Assembly (NCBI GenBank): GCA_017394835.1 | Contig: JAFPXD010000007.1 | Location: forward strand, 62,001-126,000 | Length of the DNA stretch: 64,000 nucleotides | DNA from: Clostridia bacterium | GTDB taxonomy: Bacteria; Bacillota; Clostridia; Christensenellales; CAG-138 | Direction of reading: 5' to 3' | In this document: positions 24,836 through 34,538 of the stretch, in pieces | Numbering within the stretch: position 1 is the stretch's first letter | How the letters are laid out: each line of letters opens with the position of its first letter | Notes under the pieces: generated by a model | What the model was told of the DNA's origin: nothing | Seen by the model: only the letters and a program-made list of their open reading frames with translations | Database searches by the model: none | Made by a program: the position numbers and the translations under genes

Positions 24836-27800
24836 CTAGTCAAGTATTTTTGTGATCAGGTTTTCTATCCTGCTTGAATCCAGGCCTCCGTTTTCATCAT
24901 CATAGGTTACGATGAGATTTACATTCTCTATAATTCCGTTCTCGGAATAAAAACGCTTCTTCTCTTCCCAACGGGCTTTATACAAAGGATCGCTCATCAT
25001 GCCGCAATGCTCCCAGTACCATGTGTCGCCGGTGTCATAATCTTTGATGGTAAAATCCGGGTATTTCGTCCTTCCGCCAACAACAAGCTCCGCTTCATAT
25101 TCGTATTCAATACCATGATGATACAAAGCGTTTGCTATGATCACTTCTGATTTAGACCTAACCAGCTCTCCTCTTGCCGTCTTATGAATCAACTTTTCTT
25201 CATAGAATTTGCCGCCTATCTTTGTAACCTGCGGACGGTTGTCATCTCCGGGAACAATCGATACCGAGGCAAACAGATCTGTGAACCTTGTTATGATGGA
25301 AGAATTGGCCGGAGAAGAATACTTTCGCAGATCATACGGCTCAGCGTTATAGAGTATAACTATCTTGTCAAGTTGGCGCGTAAGCGCGGTATAGAGCAGC
25401 TCCCTTGAAATTATACGGCACGGTTCCGCAAGCACCAGAATAACTGTATTGAATTGACTGCCTTGCGCCTTGTGAACTGTAAGCGCGTAAGCCAGTTCGA
25501 GAGGAGGTTCTCCATTCTCTTTAGAGAATTCATCCTTTTCATAAGAATAAGTGCATCCAAGCTGAGAAGAAAACTCGACTTTTAAATACTTGTTTTTGTC
25601 TCCCGACTTATAGCAGTTACATGCGATACCGATTTCTCCGTTCGCGATATAGTCTCTTCCTGCTCCTTCTGGCCACGCATTTTTGGTGGTATTGATTACG
25701 TTTATAACTTTATCGCCATAAACGATCTCTTCGGGGCCCATGCGTTCCGGGATTCTCTTTCTATCCCATCTTCGTTTTGACAGCTCAACGTAATGAGCTC
25801 GATAATTATTGTGGATCAGACGATTGATGTTTAGAATACCTTGAGGCATATTCCTGACCGGAGCAAGTATCTGCCACGCATCGACCTTTGTTGCTGCTCC
25901 GATATTGAAGAATGTCTCATAAGATTCAATTTTACCCCCAAGCGCAGCATTAAAGCCGTCTATATCCGCAGTGCCGTTCATCTTCAACTCTTCGGCCATG
26001 ACGGTTAGAAGTTTCTCTTCAAGTTCGCTTTCCGACGCCCAATGTTCAAGCTTAATAACGTCGCTCCCCGCGCCCTTGCTTATCTCGTAGATCACATCGT
26101 CGTCCGGCATCTGCTCGTTGAGCGTGAACAGTTTTGATAAGCGGACATCATAACGATCGCTGTTTCCCTTTTGTCGGCGATTGATCGTAAGCTCCGCATA
26201 GTTATCGCAAACTTTCGGGAAAGCACCGGGGATCAGGTTTTTCTTCAACAGCGAGACAAGATCCACAAACGGTCTGCCTGCGCCGATAGGGGGCAGCTGA
26301 TTCGGATCGCCGACAAAGATAATACGCTCGGCTTTCCTTAATGCCTGCATCAACGCGCCGAACATTTCCTCTGTAAGCATCGACGCTTCATCGATGATTA
26401 CCGTATTGGGGACGGATGCCGCTTCGGGGGATCGGTTATTGTCTTCAGCCTTCAAGTAATACCGCATGTCCCGGAAATCAAACCTTCCCGATTTGATCAA
26501 AAACTGAGCTACATTAAGCGCCTTAAATGATTGCCCGGCGTCGCCCATACTGTCCATCAGACGAACTGTCGCTTTCCCAGTGGGAGCCAACAGCAACACT
26601 CCGCCCGCTTTGATGTCCGGATGAGCGCAAAGAACAGACAGTACTTTCGTTTTTCCTGTACCGGCGTCTCCGACCAATACCGATATTCGCGAACTTGCCA
26701 ACTGCCGCAGGCACGCCTCTTTTTCAACCCTGGCCTTTTCTTCCCGCTCATCAGTTACCGGACCGAATTCAGCGTCCAGCATTCCCCGCCAGTCCGCGGA
26801 AACATTCAGTCGCTTTGCATGAAGCCGCTTTCCGATGCGTGCCTCAATCACCTCGTCGAATTCTACAAGCCGCGTCAGCTTATAGTATGGGGTATCGTCT
26901 TTCATTGTTCTGCGGATAATGTGCTCGGAAAGGAAAGGCTCGATCGCATTGAGAATATCCAGCGTTATCGGGCAGATTGGATCAAGAGGAATAGAACGCA
27001 CACTATCAACCAGTTGATTACATGGCAGAATCGTATGTCCTTCTTCGGCGGCAAGTTCCAACGCTGCAACAGCGACAGCGCGGATCCTTCTCGGATCATT
27101 ATCAGACTCCATGCATGAAGGAGCGTTAAGAGGATATTTTTCTCTGATGGATGCAACCGGGAATAATGCTCTGTCTATCTTCTTAACGGACAAATAGAGA
27201 CCTTCGCCGTTCAGCCTTGTCTTCTCATACAGCACATACGGGTTTTCGATTATTTCGGCGTCGGAACAATAGATGCGTCTGTTCTCGCGCTCATTTTGGT
27301 AATAAAGCACCTTTGCCTGCTCAATTGAAATAGACATCCTTGACAGGAGTTTGAATAGGCCTTTTCGCTCCGCGCTCAACCCGTTCCAAGTCTTTGTCAT
27401 TAAAGGTGAAACCTTTTTTGCAAGCGTTGGGTGCAGCACGATATATGGATGATTGAATACATCATCGACCTTTGACCAAATATCTTCGCATTCCTTTGTG
27501 CTGTCTTTGATCTCTTTCGCAACAAGCATGCCAACGGGCAACTCAAATGCTGTGAGCATTGCACCTAAGCCGGGGAATGCACCGCGATCTTCCCATACAT
27601 CGGCAAGTCGAGCGTTTAACCAGTCAATAACATTGGAGTAATCTTCGTCAAGGCAGCTATTAATTTTTTCAAATACATTAAGGCAAGATAGTATAACTTC
27701 GATTACGGAGTCATGGCTAACATGCTCCGCGGCATATGAAAACTCCTCAAAAGCGTCATCCGGGGCGAAAACGACTATAGAGTTAATGTCAAAACTCGGG

Positions 27801-28531
27801 TGCGTTTCAGCATATTCCATCATTTCGACATATGGAATAACGAATCCGTTATCATGCTCGGGACGTATCGAATGACAAACATGCGTCTCCCACGTCATAG
27901 AACGAAGCTTTCCTTTGGCAGTATGTTTGTGCTCTGCCGCGGGAATTACACGGTCGACGAATCCCATTCCGATAATTACGCGGCGATGATCCTCAACAAA
28001 CGGCACCTGCTTTGCATAGGCGATGCATAGGGATCGGTCGGGTTCAACATCTCTGAAAAAAGCGTCAAAAACAGCTCGATGGTTTGAAGCCTCCTGTACC
28101 CAATTCGTCTTAAACGGAAGCCTCGGTTCTATATCTTCGTTATACTGAATACCATATTGCTCCGCCAGTTGTTCGAGGTTGTCGCGCATGAGCCACGCAA
28201 ATGGCCTCGCAGGAAAAGAATATGGAGGAAATACTATCTCCGTTGGCAAAAAATGACCATGAGTAGCAGGATTCTTTGCTTTGTATGGGTGAATCGTTTC
28301 TCGGATGAGCTCGTTCGGTGACATAAATGCCGAACCCTCTCCAATGCAGGGCAACTGTTGCTCGTGCTCAAGCATGCATTCACCACAGATTGAGGACTCA
28401 AATCGATCATCCCTGTTCTCGTATATGTTTTTCAGCCGCAAGCAGGCGTTATTTAGCTCCGGGTGACTGCAAACGCTGCCGTCCCAACCATGATCGTGCC
28501 AAGGCACTCGAATTGAAATATGCTGAGGCAT
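24836..28531 (-). CDS. RecD-like superfamily-1 helicase with nuclease-like C-terminus
   Basis: About 1231 residues from the ATG at 28531, preceded by AAAGGAGAAAAAGC; a longer frame overlaps the upstream gene. The N-terminal third starts ISIRVPWHDHGWDGSVC and has several cysteines (SICGECMLEHE), a possible metal site. The helicase has Walker A GDAGTGKT (about 621-628), VIIDEASMLT, GDPNQLPPIG and LAYALTVHKAQGSQF, as in RecD/TraA. The C-terminus SEVIIANAL...TKYPDFTI...WYWEHCGM resembles the PD-(D/E)xK layout, so it may cut DNA. A gap of 82 bases to the next gene is the only larger gap in the operon. Confidence 0.85.
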   Translation of the reverse strand: MPQHISIRVPWHDHGWDGSVCSHPELNNACLRLKNIYENRDDRFESSICGECMLEHEQQLPCIGEGSAFMSPNELIRETIHPYKAKNPATHGHFLPTEIVFPPYSFPARPFAWLMRDNLEQLAEQYGIQYNEDIEPRLPFKTNWVQEASNHRAVFDAFFRDVEPDRSLCIAYAKQVPFVEDHRRVIIGMGFVDRVIPAAEHKHTAKGKLRSMTWETHVCHSIRPEHDNGFVIPYVEMMEYAETHPSFDINSIVVFAPDDAFEEFSYAAEHVSHDSVIEVILSCLNVFEKINSCLDEDYSNVIDWLNARLADVWEDRGAFPGLGAMLTAFELPVGMLVAKEIKDSTKECEDIWSKVDDVFNHPYIVLHPTLAKKVSPLMTKTWNGLSAERKGLFKLLSRMSISIEQAKVLYYQNERENRRIYCSDAEIIENPYVLYEKTRLNGEGLYLSVKKIDRALFPVASIREKYPLNAPSCMESDNDPRRIRAVAVAALELAAEEGHTILPCNQLVDSVRSIPLDPICPITLDILNAIEPFLSEHIIRRTMKDDTPYYKLTRLVEFDEVIEARIGKRLHAKRLNVSADWRGMLDAEFGPVTDEREEKARVEKEACLRQLASSRISVLVGDAGTGKTKVLSVLCAHPDIKAGGVLLLAPTGKATVRLMDSMGDAGQSFKALNVAQFLIKSGRFDFRDMRYYLKAEDNNRSPEAASVPNTVIIDEASMLTEEMFGALMQALRKAERIIFVGDPNQLPPIGAGRPFVDLVSLLKKNLIPGAFPKVCDNYAELTINRRQKGNSDRYDVRLSKLFTLNEQMPDDDVIYEISKGAGSDVIKLEHWASESELEEKLLTVMAEELKMNGTADIDGFNAALGGKIESYETFFNIGAATKVDAWQILAPVRNMPQGILNINRLIHNNYRAHYVELSKRRWDRKRIPERMGPEEIVYGDKVINVINTTKNAWPEGAGRDYIANGEIGIACNCYKSGDKNKYLKVEFSSQLGCTYSYEKDEFSKENGEPPLELAYALTVHKAQGSQFNTVILVLAEPCRIISRELLYTALTRQLDKIVILYNAEPYDLRKYSSPANSSIITRFTDLFASVSIVPGDDNRPQVTKIGGKFYEEKLIHKTARGELVRSKSEVIIANALYHHGIEYEYEAELVVGGRTKYPDFTIKDYDTGDTWYWEHCGMMSDPLYKARWEEKKRFYSENGIIENVNLIVTYDDENGGLDSSRIENLITKILD

Positions 28532-28547
28532 GCTTTTTCTCCTTTGA

Positions 28548-31500
28548 TTAAGTTTCATCGGGCATTCTGTTAAGTATTTCCTGGATCTCAGCAAGATGAG
28601 TTGCGGTAAAAGTTATGCGCTCTTTCTTACCAATTGGAACAGCTATCTTGCCTTCACTTGAAATTGCAGCCTTTTTTATTGACTCAATGAAGTCAAGTCG
28701 TGTGCTTTTATCGCCCCTCATAGATTCGAACTTTTTGCTACATTCTAAACAAAGCGCGATCCGCAATTGCGGGAAAAAATACTTTGGCTTTGTTTCGATG
28801 TTGTTAACCTCAATAAACCTATTTGGTCTAACACGTCCACACATCTGGCAAAAACACAGTCTTTGTTTGCCAACCGGTGCATATGTGAGCAAAGCGCCAT
28901 CTCGCAAATCGTTACTGCTTAGATCAAACAGCTCGCCATTTGCACCTTTCGCTTTCTGCACCTGCATTTCTTTTTTAACTGTAACGACACTAATTGGCGA
29001 CGCCCAAAGCTTTTCGATATGCTTTGAGAGTTGCCCTCTATTGATAACCGGCGCGTCGGGGAACTCGAATTTCTCTTCCGGATCGATTATATTCCACGCG
29101 AGGTAATCCAACCCATTACTGTTCATTAACTCATCAGATATTAAGCCGCTGCGATAAAAGCCGCGAATGATTTCTTCGCTGTTTGTGAAGTAATCATCCA
29201 TAAGCATTTCAACGTCATCATCGGTCAACTGCTCGCTTATAGTAAAATCACTGAAATGGGCGTCGCTAAGATCTCTGCATTTTAGCATCCGAGCAAGTTT
29301 GCGACACTCATCGCTGACAATAAGGCAACGAATCATATCGACGGGGAAATACCCTTCAGGCTGATCGCAGATAAACAACTCATTGGTTGTAATGACGCCT
29401 AACTGATTTTTTAGAGGGACATTTTCCTTAAGGAAAACAATAGTTTCCTGAGCGCTATATTTTTCTATGTTGTGGTTTTCTTGCTCCTGCAAGAGATAAT
29501 CGTATCTCTTTCCGATACTTTCGTTGGTAAGTACCCGGCGCATTTTATCCCTATAGCGGGCACACTCCCATTCCATGTCCATTTCATTAATGGTGACGCC
29601 GAAAATCGTCTCGCACTTAGATTTCTGCAGAAGATCTTCGTTTAGAATATAGTAGTCATCGGTAGATGCTATGGCGCTATCCTTCTTAAATATCTTGTTC
29701 TCCTCAAAAGCGATATAAGAAGATTTTTGGCTATTTTTCCCCAAAACAGGGATCAGCTTATACTTCCGGAGTTGTTGTTTGTATTCCGGAGCAAAACTGG
29801 CGGTAGCAAGATATTCGTATAATGCTTCACGAAAATCTTTTTGTTCGATCATTGCTTCAGAATATCTGCCGATATAATACATTACATCTGCAGAAGAAGC
29901 ATCTCTGCAATCTAGCGCCTTAAAAACAGTATCGAATTCCATTGTTGGAACGTCGATTATGCTTGAAGGTTCTATTCTGCCGAACTGACCGGGAGGAAGC
30001 TGCCGAAAAACGATGTTTAAAGCCTCGGGATACCGAAATGCCGTTCTTTCCTGAGCTATGGCAAACGAATTGGGATCGAAGGTTGGAAGTAAAGCCTTCC
30101 TTCTTGCTTCTTCCAAATACGGATAATCGTTTATATAAGCGGAATCAGAAATGATATTTGAATAAACATACCGATCGTTTCCTTGCATCTTGGGTGTAGC
30201 CTTTATATAGCGGAGTATCTCAAAACGCTTCTCACGCTTCAAAGATTCGATTACTTCAAAGATGGCGGCATACATTTCGCTGCGTATGATGCTGTTCCAC
30301 GTATTATAATCTGTTTCTATTTCTTCTCTGGATGTTGTAAGCTCAAAAGGTGCGTCAATAGCTAATGCTACCCTCATCTTATGCTTTGTCGGCAAGCCTA
30401 CATAAAGGCTGTACTCAGAAAGCGCGTTTTTCTCGGGAACGTAAATCGTTATTTCCTGATGAGCAGATATTTGTCTTGTTTCGTTTTCGCGTTCCGCAAT
30501 AGCTTTTTCGTTTTTAATTTCAAAAGCATGAACATACTTCTTAAACACGTATTGCCGTTTATTGACCGATATCACTCGTTGATCTTCTGTATCGGCAATG
30601 GTAACAGAATTTGAACCGATTTCGATTTTTCTAAGTTTTCTTAAGCAAAGGCAGAGCTCTAGAAGGTTCCTTTCTGTGAACGCAGGAATACGATGGGCGC
30701 CTTTCATCGTCAATTCCATTCTGGTTCCTTCAGGACTGAATAGCGGCTTTATTTCAGAGCGGGGAATAGTCGGCTCCCTATCTGTCAAGCGGAAACTGTA
30801 CTCTCCGCTATAGATTTTAACCTCAGACGCGACTGAAAAGATCGACTTGAACCCAACGCCCTTTTCGCCTATCGTACCGAGATCCCGATTGATCAACCTT
30901 TTCTTGGTTGACTCTCCAATAGCAGTTAGTGAGCGGATGTTTGCTCTTGAGAAGCCTACTTCGTTGTATTCGGTTATTAGTTTGTTTCCCTGCTGCTTTG
31001 CAGTAAAACGCGGAATGGCTCCTTCGCGGTAAACACAGTCGTCGGCATTTTGAATCAATTCATTGAAGAATCGACTGCGTTCAGTTCCGGAGCGTAAGAT
31101 AAGATCAATGTAGCTTTTATAGCCGTCTTGGCCGAGAGATTCTTTAACAGACAAACGAATGTTTTGCAGCTCGCGAAGATAATCCGCAGCGGAGACGGTT
31201 TGATCTTCTACATATTTGTTTAATCTTATCGACGCTTCGCGAAGCTTCATTCTCACTGAATAAGTATCTTTAGGGTCTATATTAGCACAAAACTCGCCGA
31301 GAGCCCCTTGAGGATTTTCTGCCGACAACACAAGCGCATTGTGGCATGGAATGTAAGCGTTATTATCCGTTTCTATGCAAAAGCAGCTTCCACCGCAATA
31401 GTTAAGATATCTCTCGACGGAATCCGGAAGCTCGCCAAAATCAAAACCGCTTGGCATCACTTCTGTAAGGTGTTTGGTTTTTGCGCCGGAAATTGAAAAC

Positions 31501-33275
31501 CGCGGTCTTTGCTTTCGCCTTATCTGATCACAAGCAATTCTGACCATCTTCTTAAGGAGGGCGGCATGCTTCATGATAATCTTGCACTGATAAACCGAGA
31601 CGGAGATAGAGCCTAGATTCGTTATCTGCTCCTCAGGATAATCATACTTAACAGAATCAAGATATGATAATGCATCGGCCGTAACGGATTCCTTAGCCAT
31701 TGCGCACTTCAAAAGCCTGGCTTTTATCCCTTGCTCGGTTTGAATACCAAACTTGTGAATATTGACCCCCTCGGGAGGGATGAAAAGCGCTTTATCAATC
31801 GCAAGTATTTTATGAACTCTTTCCGGATCGGGAAGGGTTTCTGCCTGGTCATAGCATACTATATCGTTTGCAGCAAGATACTCTCCATTAACGCATTTGA
31901 ATAGCGGCAACTGCAGCAGATGTTTGCCAGAGAAAGATTCATTCCTGCTCAAGCATGCTTCTTTTCCGTTGTTTTTTGCAAAAATGCTTTCATTTTTTCC
32001 AGGAAGATAATAAACAATTGACTCTTCCGATTCTCTGCAATAATCGGAGTAAGCGTAGTCTAATAAAGTTGCAAGGGCTCGGTTTGATTCCTTGAACCAC
32101 GCGTTCTCGCCTTGAGGATCGACAAATTCTCGCGACGCATCGAGCTTAAACGGGACATGACATACTATTGGAACGCTCCAACGTAATTGCGTTGGTAGAA
32201 AAGAGTATAAAGAGCCGTTTCCAACCTCGTCAATATACTCAACATGAGGAATAACCAACTGCAAAAGCATCTTTTTTCCGTTTACAGAACCAACAAGAGT
32301 CTCTGCCCCGTATCTTGATTGACAGGCGGCCTTACTATATGTAACTGGATATATGTACCTTGTGCATATGATGGAAGCCTTTTCGTTAACCTCGGCAGTT
32401 GAGGAAGAATAATCGTGCAGATTGATAGAAATCTCCACGTTCCTTTCAACCGTAATCCCTGAGTTATAGTCCAAAGAAGAACGTGCAACTTGAAACTCCA
32501 TACTCCGCCATTGGTCAAAGTACATCTTTAAATAGGTAAGCTTGTTGAGAAACAGAAGAGGGTTTCTGCTGAAAAGGGCGTCCTTTCGGCAATATTGTCC
32601 CGTGATTTGGTAATAGATGGTTCTTGCTTTTCCAGGGACAAATAGCGTCATCTCGGTCCCGGGGCAATAGTCTGAAGAATCATATGCCGCAACGGGTATC
32701 GTAAAATTGTCTTTGAATAACTCAAACGAAAACCATCCGCTCCTGATGCGCACCTTGTCAGCAACGCCAAAAACGGATTTAAAGCCTATGCCTTTTTCGC
32801 CTATCTCATTAGCGGACGCCGTTATATTTTTGGCGGCTTCTGCTATTCCAGTGATTGCGAAGACATTAAATGGCGTGAATCCTTTTTCATTATACTTAAG
32901 TATAATTTCATCTTTGTTGAAGTCAAAACGCATATCAAGCCGACAATCATCGGCACGCTCATATTCGCAGTCATCAACATTTTGGATTAATTCAAAAATG
33001 AACCTAAGGTTATTAGAATATAACCCATCTTCCCCAACCGATAGCAGCGAGTTCAACAATTGGGGATAGTTCTTCCCGTGGAGCTTATCATTCTCGGCAA
33101 CAGCTTCCCTGAATTTGCGCAATAGATTAATAAACGCTTCCCCATCCGATGAAGAATTGATCTCGCTCGAGGATACGTTTATAAGCATTTCTCGGAGATG
33201 CTCAAGCTGCCTCGAGCCCAGATCGCGGCAATCCTTATCTTCAAATAACAGTTGAAGTTCCTGTAGGGACGTCAT
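28548..33275 (-). CDS. giant protein with two sacsin-type GHKL ATPase domains
   Basis: 1575 residues from the ATG at 33275 (GGAGAAAACC before it). It carries two complete-looking sacsin-type HATPase units: ELIQNVDD (95-102) with GEKGIGFKS (159-167), and ELIQNADD (739-746) with GEKGVGFKSIFSV about 60 residues later. Near the C-terminus are CQMCGRVRPN and CLECSKKF, two Cys pairs about 30 residues apart, a likely zinc site. It is the first gene of the operon. Sacsin-like or 'NO VEIN'-type GHKL proteins in bacteria are found near helicases and R-M genes, but this tandem form I cannot name. Confidence 0.85.
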   Translation of the reverse strand: MTSLQELQLLFEDKDCRDLGSRQLEHLREMLINVSSSEINSSSDGEAFINLLRKFREAVAENDKLHGKNYPQLLNSLLSVGEDGLYSNNLRFIFELIQNVDDCEYERADDCRLDMRFDFNKDEIILKYNEKGFTPFNVFAITGIAEAAKNITASANEIGEKGIGFKSVFGVADKVRIRSGWFSFELFKDNFTIPVAAYDSSDYCPGTEMTLFVPGKARTIYYQITGQYCRKDALFSRNPLLFLNKLTYLKMYFDQWRSMEFQVARSSLDYNSGITVERNVEISINLHDYSSSTAEVNEKASIICTRYIYPVTYSKAACQSRYGAETLVGSVNGKKMLLQLVIPHVEYIDEVGNGSLYSFLPTQLRWSVPIVCHVPFKLDASREFVDPQGENAWFKESNRALATLLDYAYSDYCRESEESIVYYLPGKNESIFAKNNGKEACLSRNESFSGKHLLQLPLFKCVNGEYLAANDIVCYDQAETLPDPERVHKILAIDKALFIPPEGVNIHKFGIQTEQGIKARLLKCAMAKESVTADALSYLDSVKYDYPEEQITNLGSISVSVYQCKIIMKHAALLKKMVRIACDQIRRKQRPRFSISGAKTKHLTEVMPSGFDFGELPDSVERYLNYCGGSCFCIETDNNAYIPCHNALVLSAENPQGALGEFCANIDPKDTYSVRMKLREASIRLNKYVEDQTVSAADYLRELQNIRLSVKESLGQDGYKSYIDLILRSGTERSRFFNELIQNADDCVYREGAIPRFTAKQQGNKLITEYNEVGFSRANIRSLTAIGESTKKRLINRDLGTIGEKGVGFKSIFSVASEVKIYSGEYSFRLTDREPTIPRSEIKPLFSPEGTRMELTMKGAHRIPAFTERNLLELCLCLRKLRKIEIGSNSVTIADTEDQRVISVNKRQYVFKKYVHAFEIKNEKAIAERENETRQISAHQEITIYVPEKNALSEYSLYVGLPTKHKMRVALAIDAPFELTTSREEIETDYNTWNSIIRSEMYAAIFEVIESLKREKRFEILRYIKATPKMQGNDRYVYSNIISDSAYINDYPYLEEARRKALLPTFDPNSFAIAQERTAFRYPEALNIVFRQLPPGQFGRIEPSSIIDVPTMEFDTVFKALDCRDASSADVMYYIGRYSEAMIEQKDFREALYEYLATASFAPEYKQQLRKYKLIPVLGKNSQKSSYIAFEENKIFKKDSAIASTDDYYILNEDLLQKSKCETIFGVTINEMDMEWECARYRDKMRRVLTNESIGKRYDYLLQEQENHNIEKYSAQETIVFLKENVPLKNQLGVITTNELFICDQPEGYFPVDMIRCLIVSDECRKLARMLKCRDLSDAHFSDFTISEQLTDDDVEMLMDDYFTNSEEIIRGFYRSGLISDELMNSNGLDYLAWNIIDPEEKFEFPDAPVINRGQLSKHIEKLWASPISVVTVKKEMQVQKAKGANGELFDLSSNDLRDGALLTYAPVGKQRLCFCQMCGRVRPNRFIEVNNIETKPKYFFPQLRIALCLECSKKFESMRGDKSTRLDFIESIKKAAISSEGKIAVPIGKKERITFTATHLAEIQEILNRMPDET

Positions 33276-33605
33276 GGTTTTCTCCAATCTACGTATTATT
33301 CTACTCGGCAAAACTAATGGTACATTAAGCAAGAAGATGCAGGAGCTATATCATGCAAGAAGTCCCTCTTGCGATATCATAAGCATCAGATTTGTACCGC
33401 TCTCTGACGCCTTTTAGTTCCAGCGTGTTATATGCAAATTATACCGTTTTTCATCATCATTTTCAAGGGACAAAGAGAATGGGATCATCGCTCTGGAATC
33501 TGTATCCAGCAGTGCTGTTGGCAAGGTTTTAGGTATTCGGTGAAGCGTTCGGCTTGGGCAAGCAGGGAAGGGAGTCGCAATAAAAGTTGACCGACAAGGA
33601 ATGAT
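33276..33605 (-). promoter_or_regulatory. promoter region of the 17-kb defence operon
   Basis: A 330-base gene-free stretch. On the minus strand TTGAAA (33466-33461), a 17-base spacer and TATAAT (33443-33438) form a near-perfect promoter, which leaves a leader of about 155 bases before the GHKL giant. The leader holds a small hairpin (GCAAGA / TCTTGC, 33355-33372). Nothing else was recognised. Confidence 0.75.
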
Positions 33606-34037
33606 TCATACCGTCAGGTTTGTTACCATTTTTCCCTGCTTCTCGGCAAGCGCTTTAAACTGCGCCGCGCCGGAAGCGATATAATTTGTGACGTGGGTAA
33701 CAACGAAATCGGACTGCGCGATCATCCATCTGTTGCGGAAGGAGATCGCAAAGCGGCGCGGGACGGTCTCTATCCCCTCCGGCAGGATCGTCGGGAGAAT
33801 ACCCTCGGATGCACCGCTTTCGCCTACCGGAAGATAAGCAAGGACCGTATAAGCCCGGATGGGATAGCGGTCGGACAACTCTAGTAAAACCCTTGTCACC
33901 ATAGCGTCGAAGCCGCCCTGATTGCCGACGTAAAACAGGCGGCATTCATGCTTTTCGATAAGATCAATAAGAGTCGATCTCAGAATCGGCTCTATTTCTT
34001 TTTGTACATATCGGTGTCCGAAGAAGGTACAAGTCAT
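33606..34037 (-). CDS. SLOG-family (YspA/DUF1273-like) protein
   Basis: 143 residues starting MTCTFFGHRYV, with YVGNQGGFDAMV (the glycine-rich Rossmann-like turn), and ending SDFVVTHVTNYIASGAAQF...GKMVTNL. This is the pattern of small SLOG proteins, which bind nucleotides or NAD-derived ligands and occur in conflict systems. No catalytic effector is fused. It is divergent from an XRE regulator across a palindromic operator, so the two form a control pair. Which ligand it senses is unknown. Confidence 0.75.
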   Translation of the reverse strand: MTCTFFGHRYVQKEIEPILRSTLIDLIEKHECRLFYVGNQGGFDAMVTRVLLELSDRYPIRAYTVLAYLPVGESGASEGILPTILPEGIETVPRRFAISFRNRWMIAQSDFVVTHVTNYIASGAAQFKALAEKQGKMVTNLTV

Positions 34038-34057
34038 ATCGCGCTCCGTTTGTTATG

Positions 34058-34107
34058 GGATATATCGCAATTATAGCATAAATTAAGCATTTTTGCGATA
34101 TGTCCCA
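34058..34107. promoter_or_regulatory. inverted-repeat operator between SLOG and XRE genes
   Basis: GGGATATATCGCAA (34058-34071) and TTGCGATATGTCCC (34094-34107) form a 14-bp inverted repeat with one mismatch. A -10 box TATAAT for the SLOG gene lies between them on the minus strand (34076-34071), so a bound repressor would cover it. Confidence 0.7.
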
Positions 34108-34166
34108 CACGATTTGTCGCAGATTTGGGTAAACTTTTAGCGATAAATCGTAAACGGGAGGCGACT

Positions 34167-34409
34167 ATGACAGCAAAGGAAGCGGTAGCGAAAAGAATAG
34201 TTCAGCTTTGCGCGGAGCGTAATATCGCGATCAATGCGCTTGCGAATATCTCCGGCGTATCACCTTCGACCGTTTACAGCATCTTGAACGAGAAAAGCCA
34301 GAATCCCGGTATAGTATCGATCAATAAGCTTTGCGACGGACTGGAAATAACACTGCGGGAGTTCTTCGATTCCGACCTGTTCGAAGGACTGGAGCAGGAA
34401 ATAAGATAA
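34167..34409 (+). CDS. XRE-type helix-turn-helix regulator
   Basis: 80 residues from the ATG at 34167 (GGGAGGCGACT before it). HTH: IAINALANISGVSPSTVYSIL, then NPGIVSINKLCDGLEITLREFF, the standard compact XRE fold of Cro/C.AhdI-like size. It probably binds the inverted repeat in the divergent promoter and controls the SLOG gene as well as itself. A terminator follows 12 bases after the stop. Confidence 0.88.
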   Translation: MTAKEAVAKRIVQLCAERNIAINALANISGVSPSTVYSILNEKSQNPGIVSINKLCDGLEITLREFFDSDLFEGLEQEIR

Positions 34410-34420
34410 CCGAGCATGGT

Positions 34421-34450
34421 TAAAGCCCGAGGCAGTGCCACGGGCTTTTA
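34421..34450 (+). terminator. terminator after the XRE gene
   Basis: Stem TAAAGCCCG / CGGGCTTTTA with an 11-base loop; the T-rich 3' arm serves as the U-tract. Confidence 0.75.
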
Positions 34451-34538
34451 TACCGCAAATCAACATACATAACCATATCATCACAGGGTAAAACCATTTT
34501 TTGCAGGCATTTTTCAAATTACATCTTTTCTGCAATTA

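Noticed and set aside
15924..33275. Calling the long operon DISARM or BREX
   Set aside because: No DUF1998/DrmB-type or PglZ/BrxC-type protein was seen; SNF2 and PLD helicases alone are not enough.
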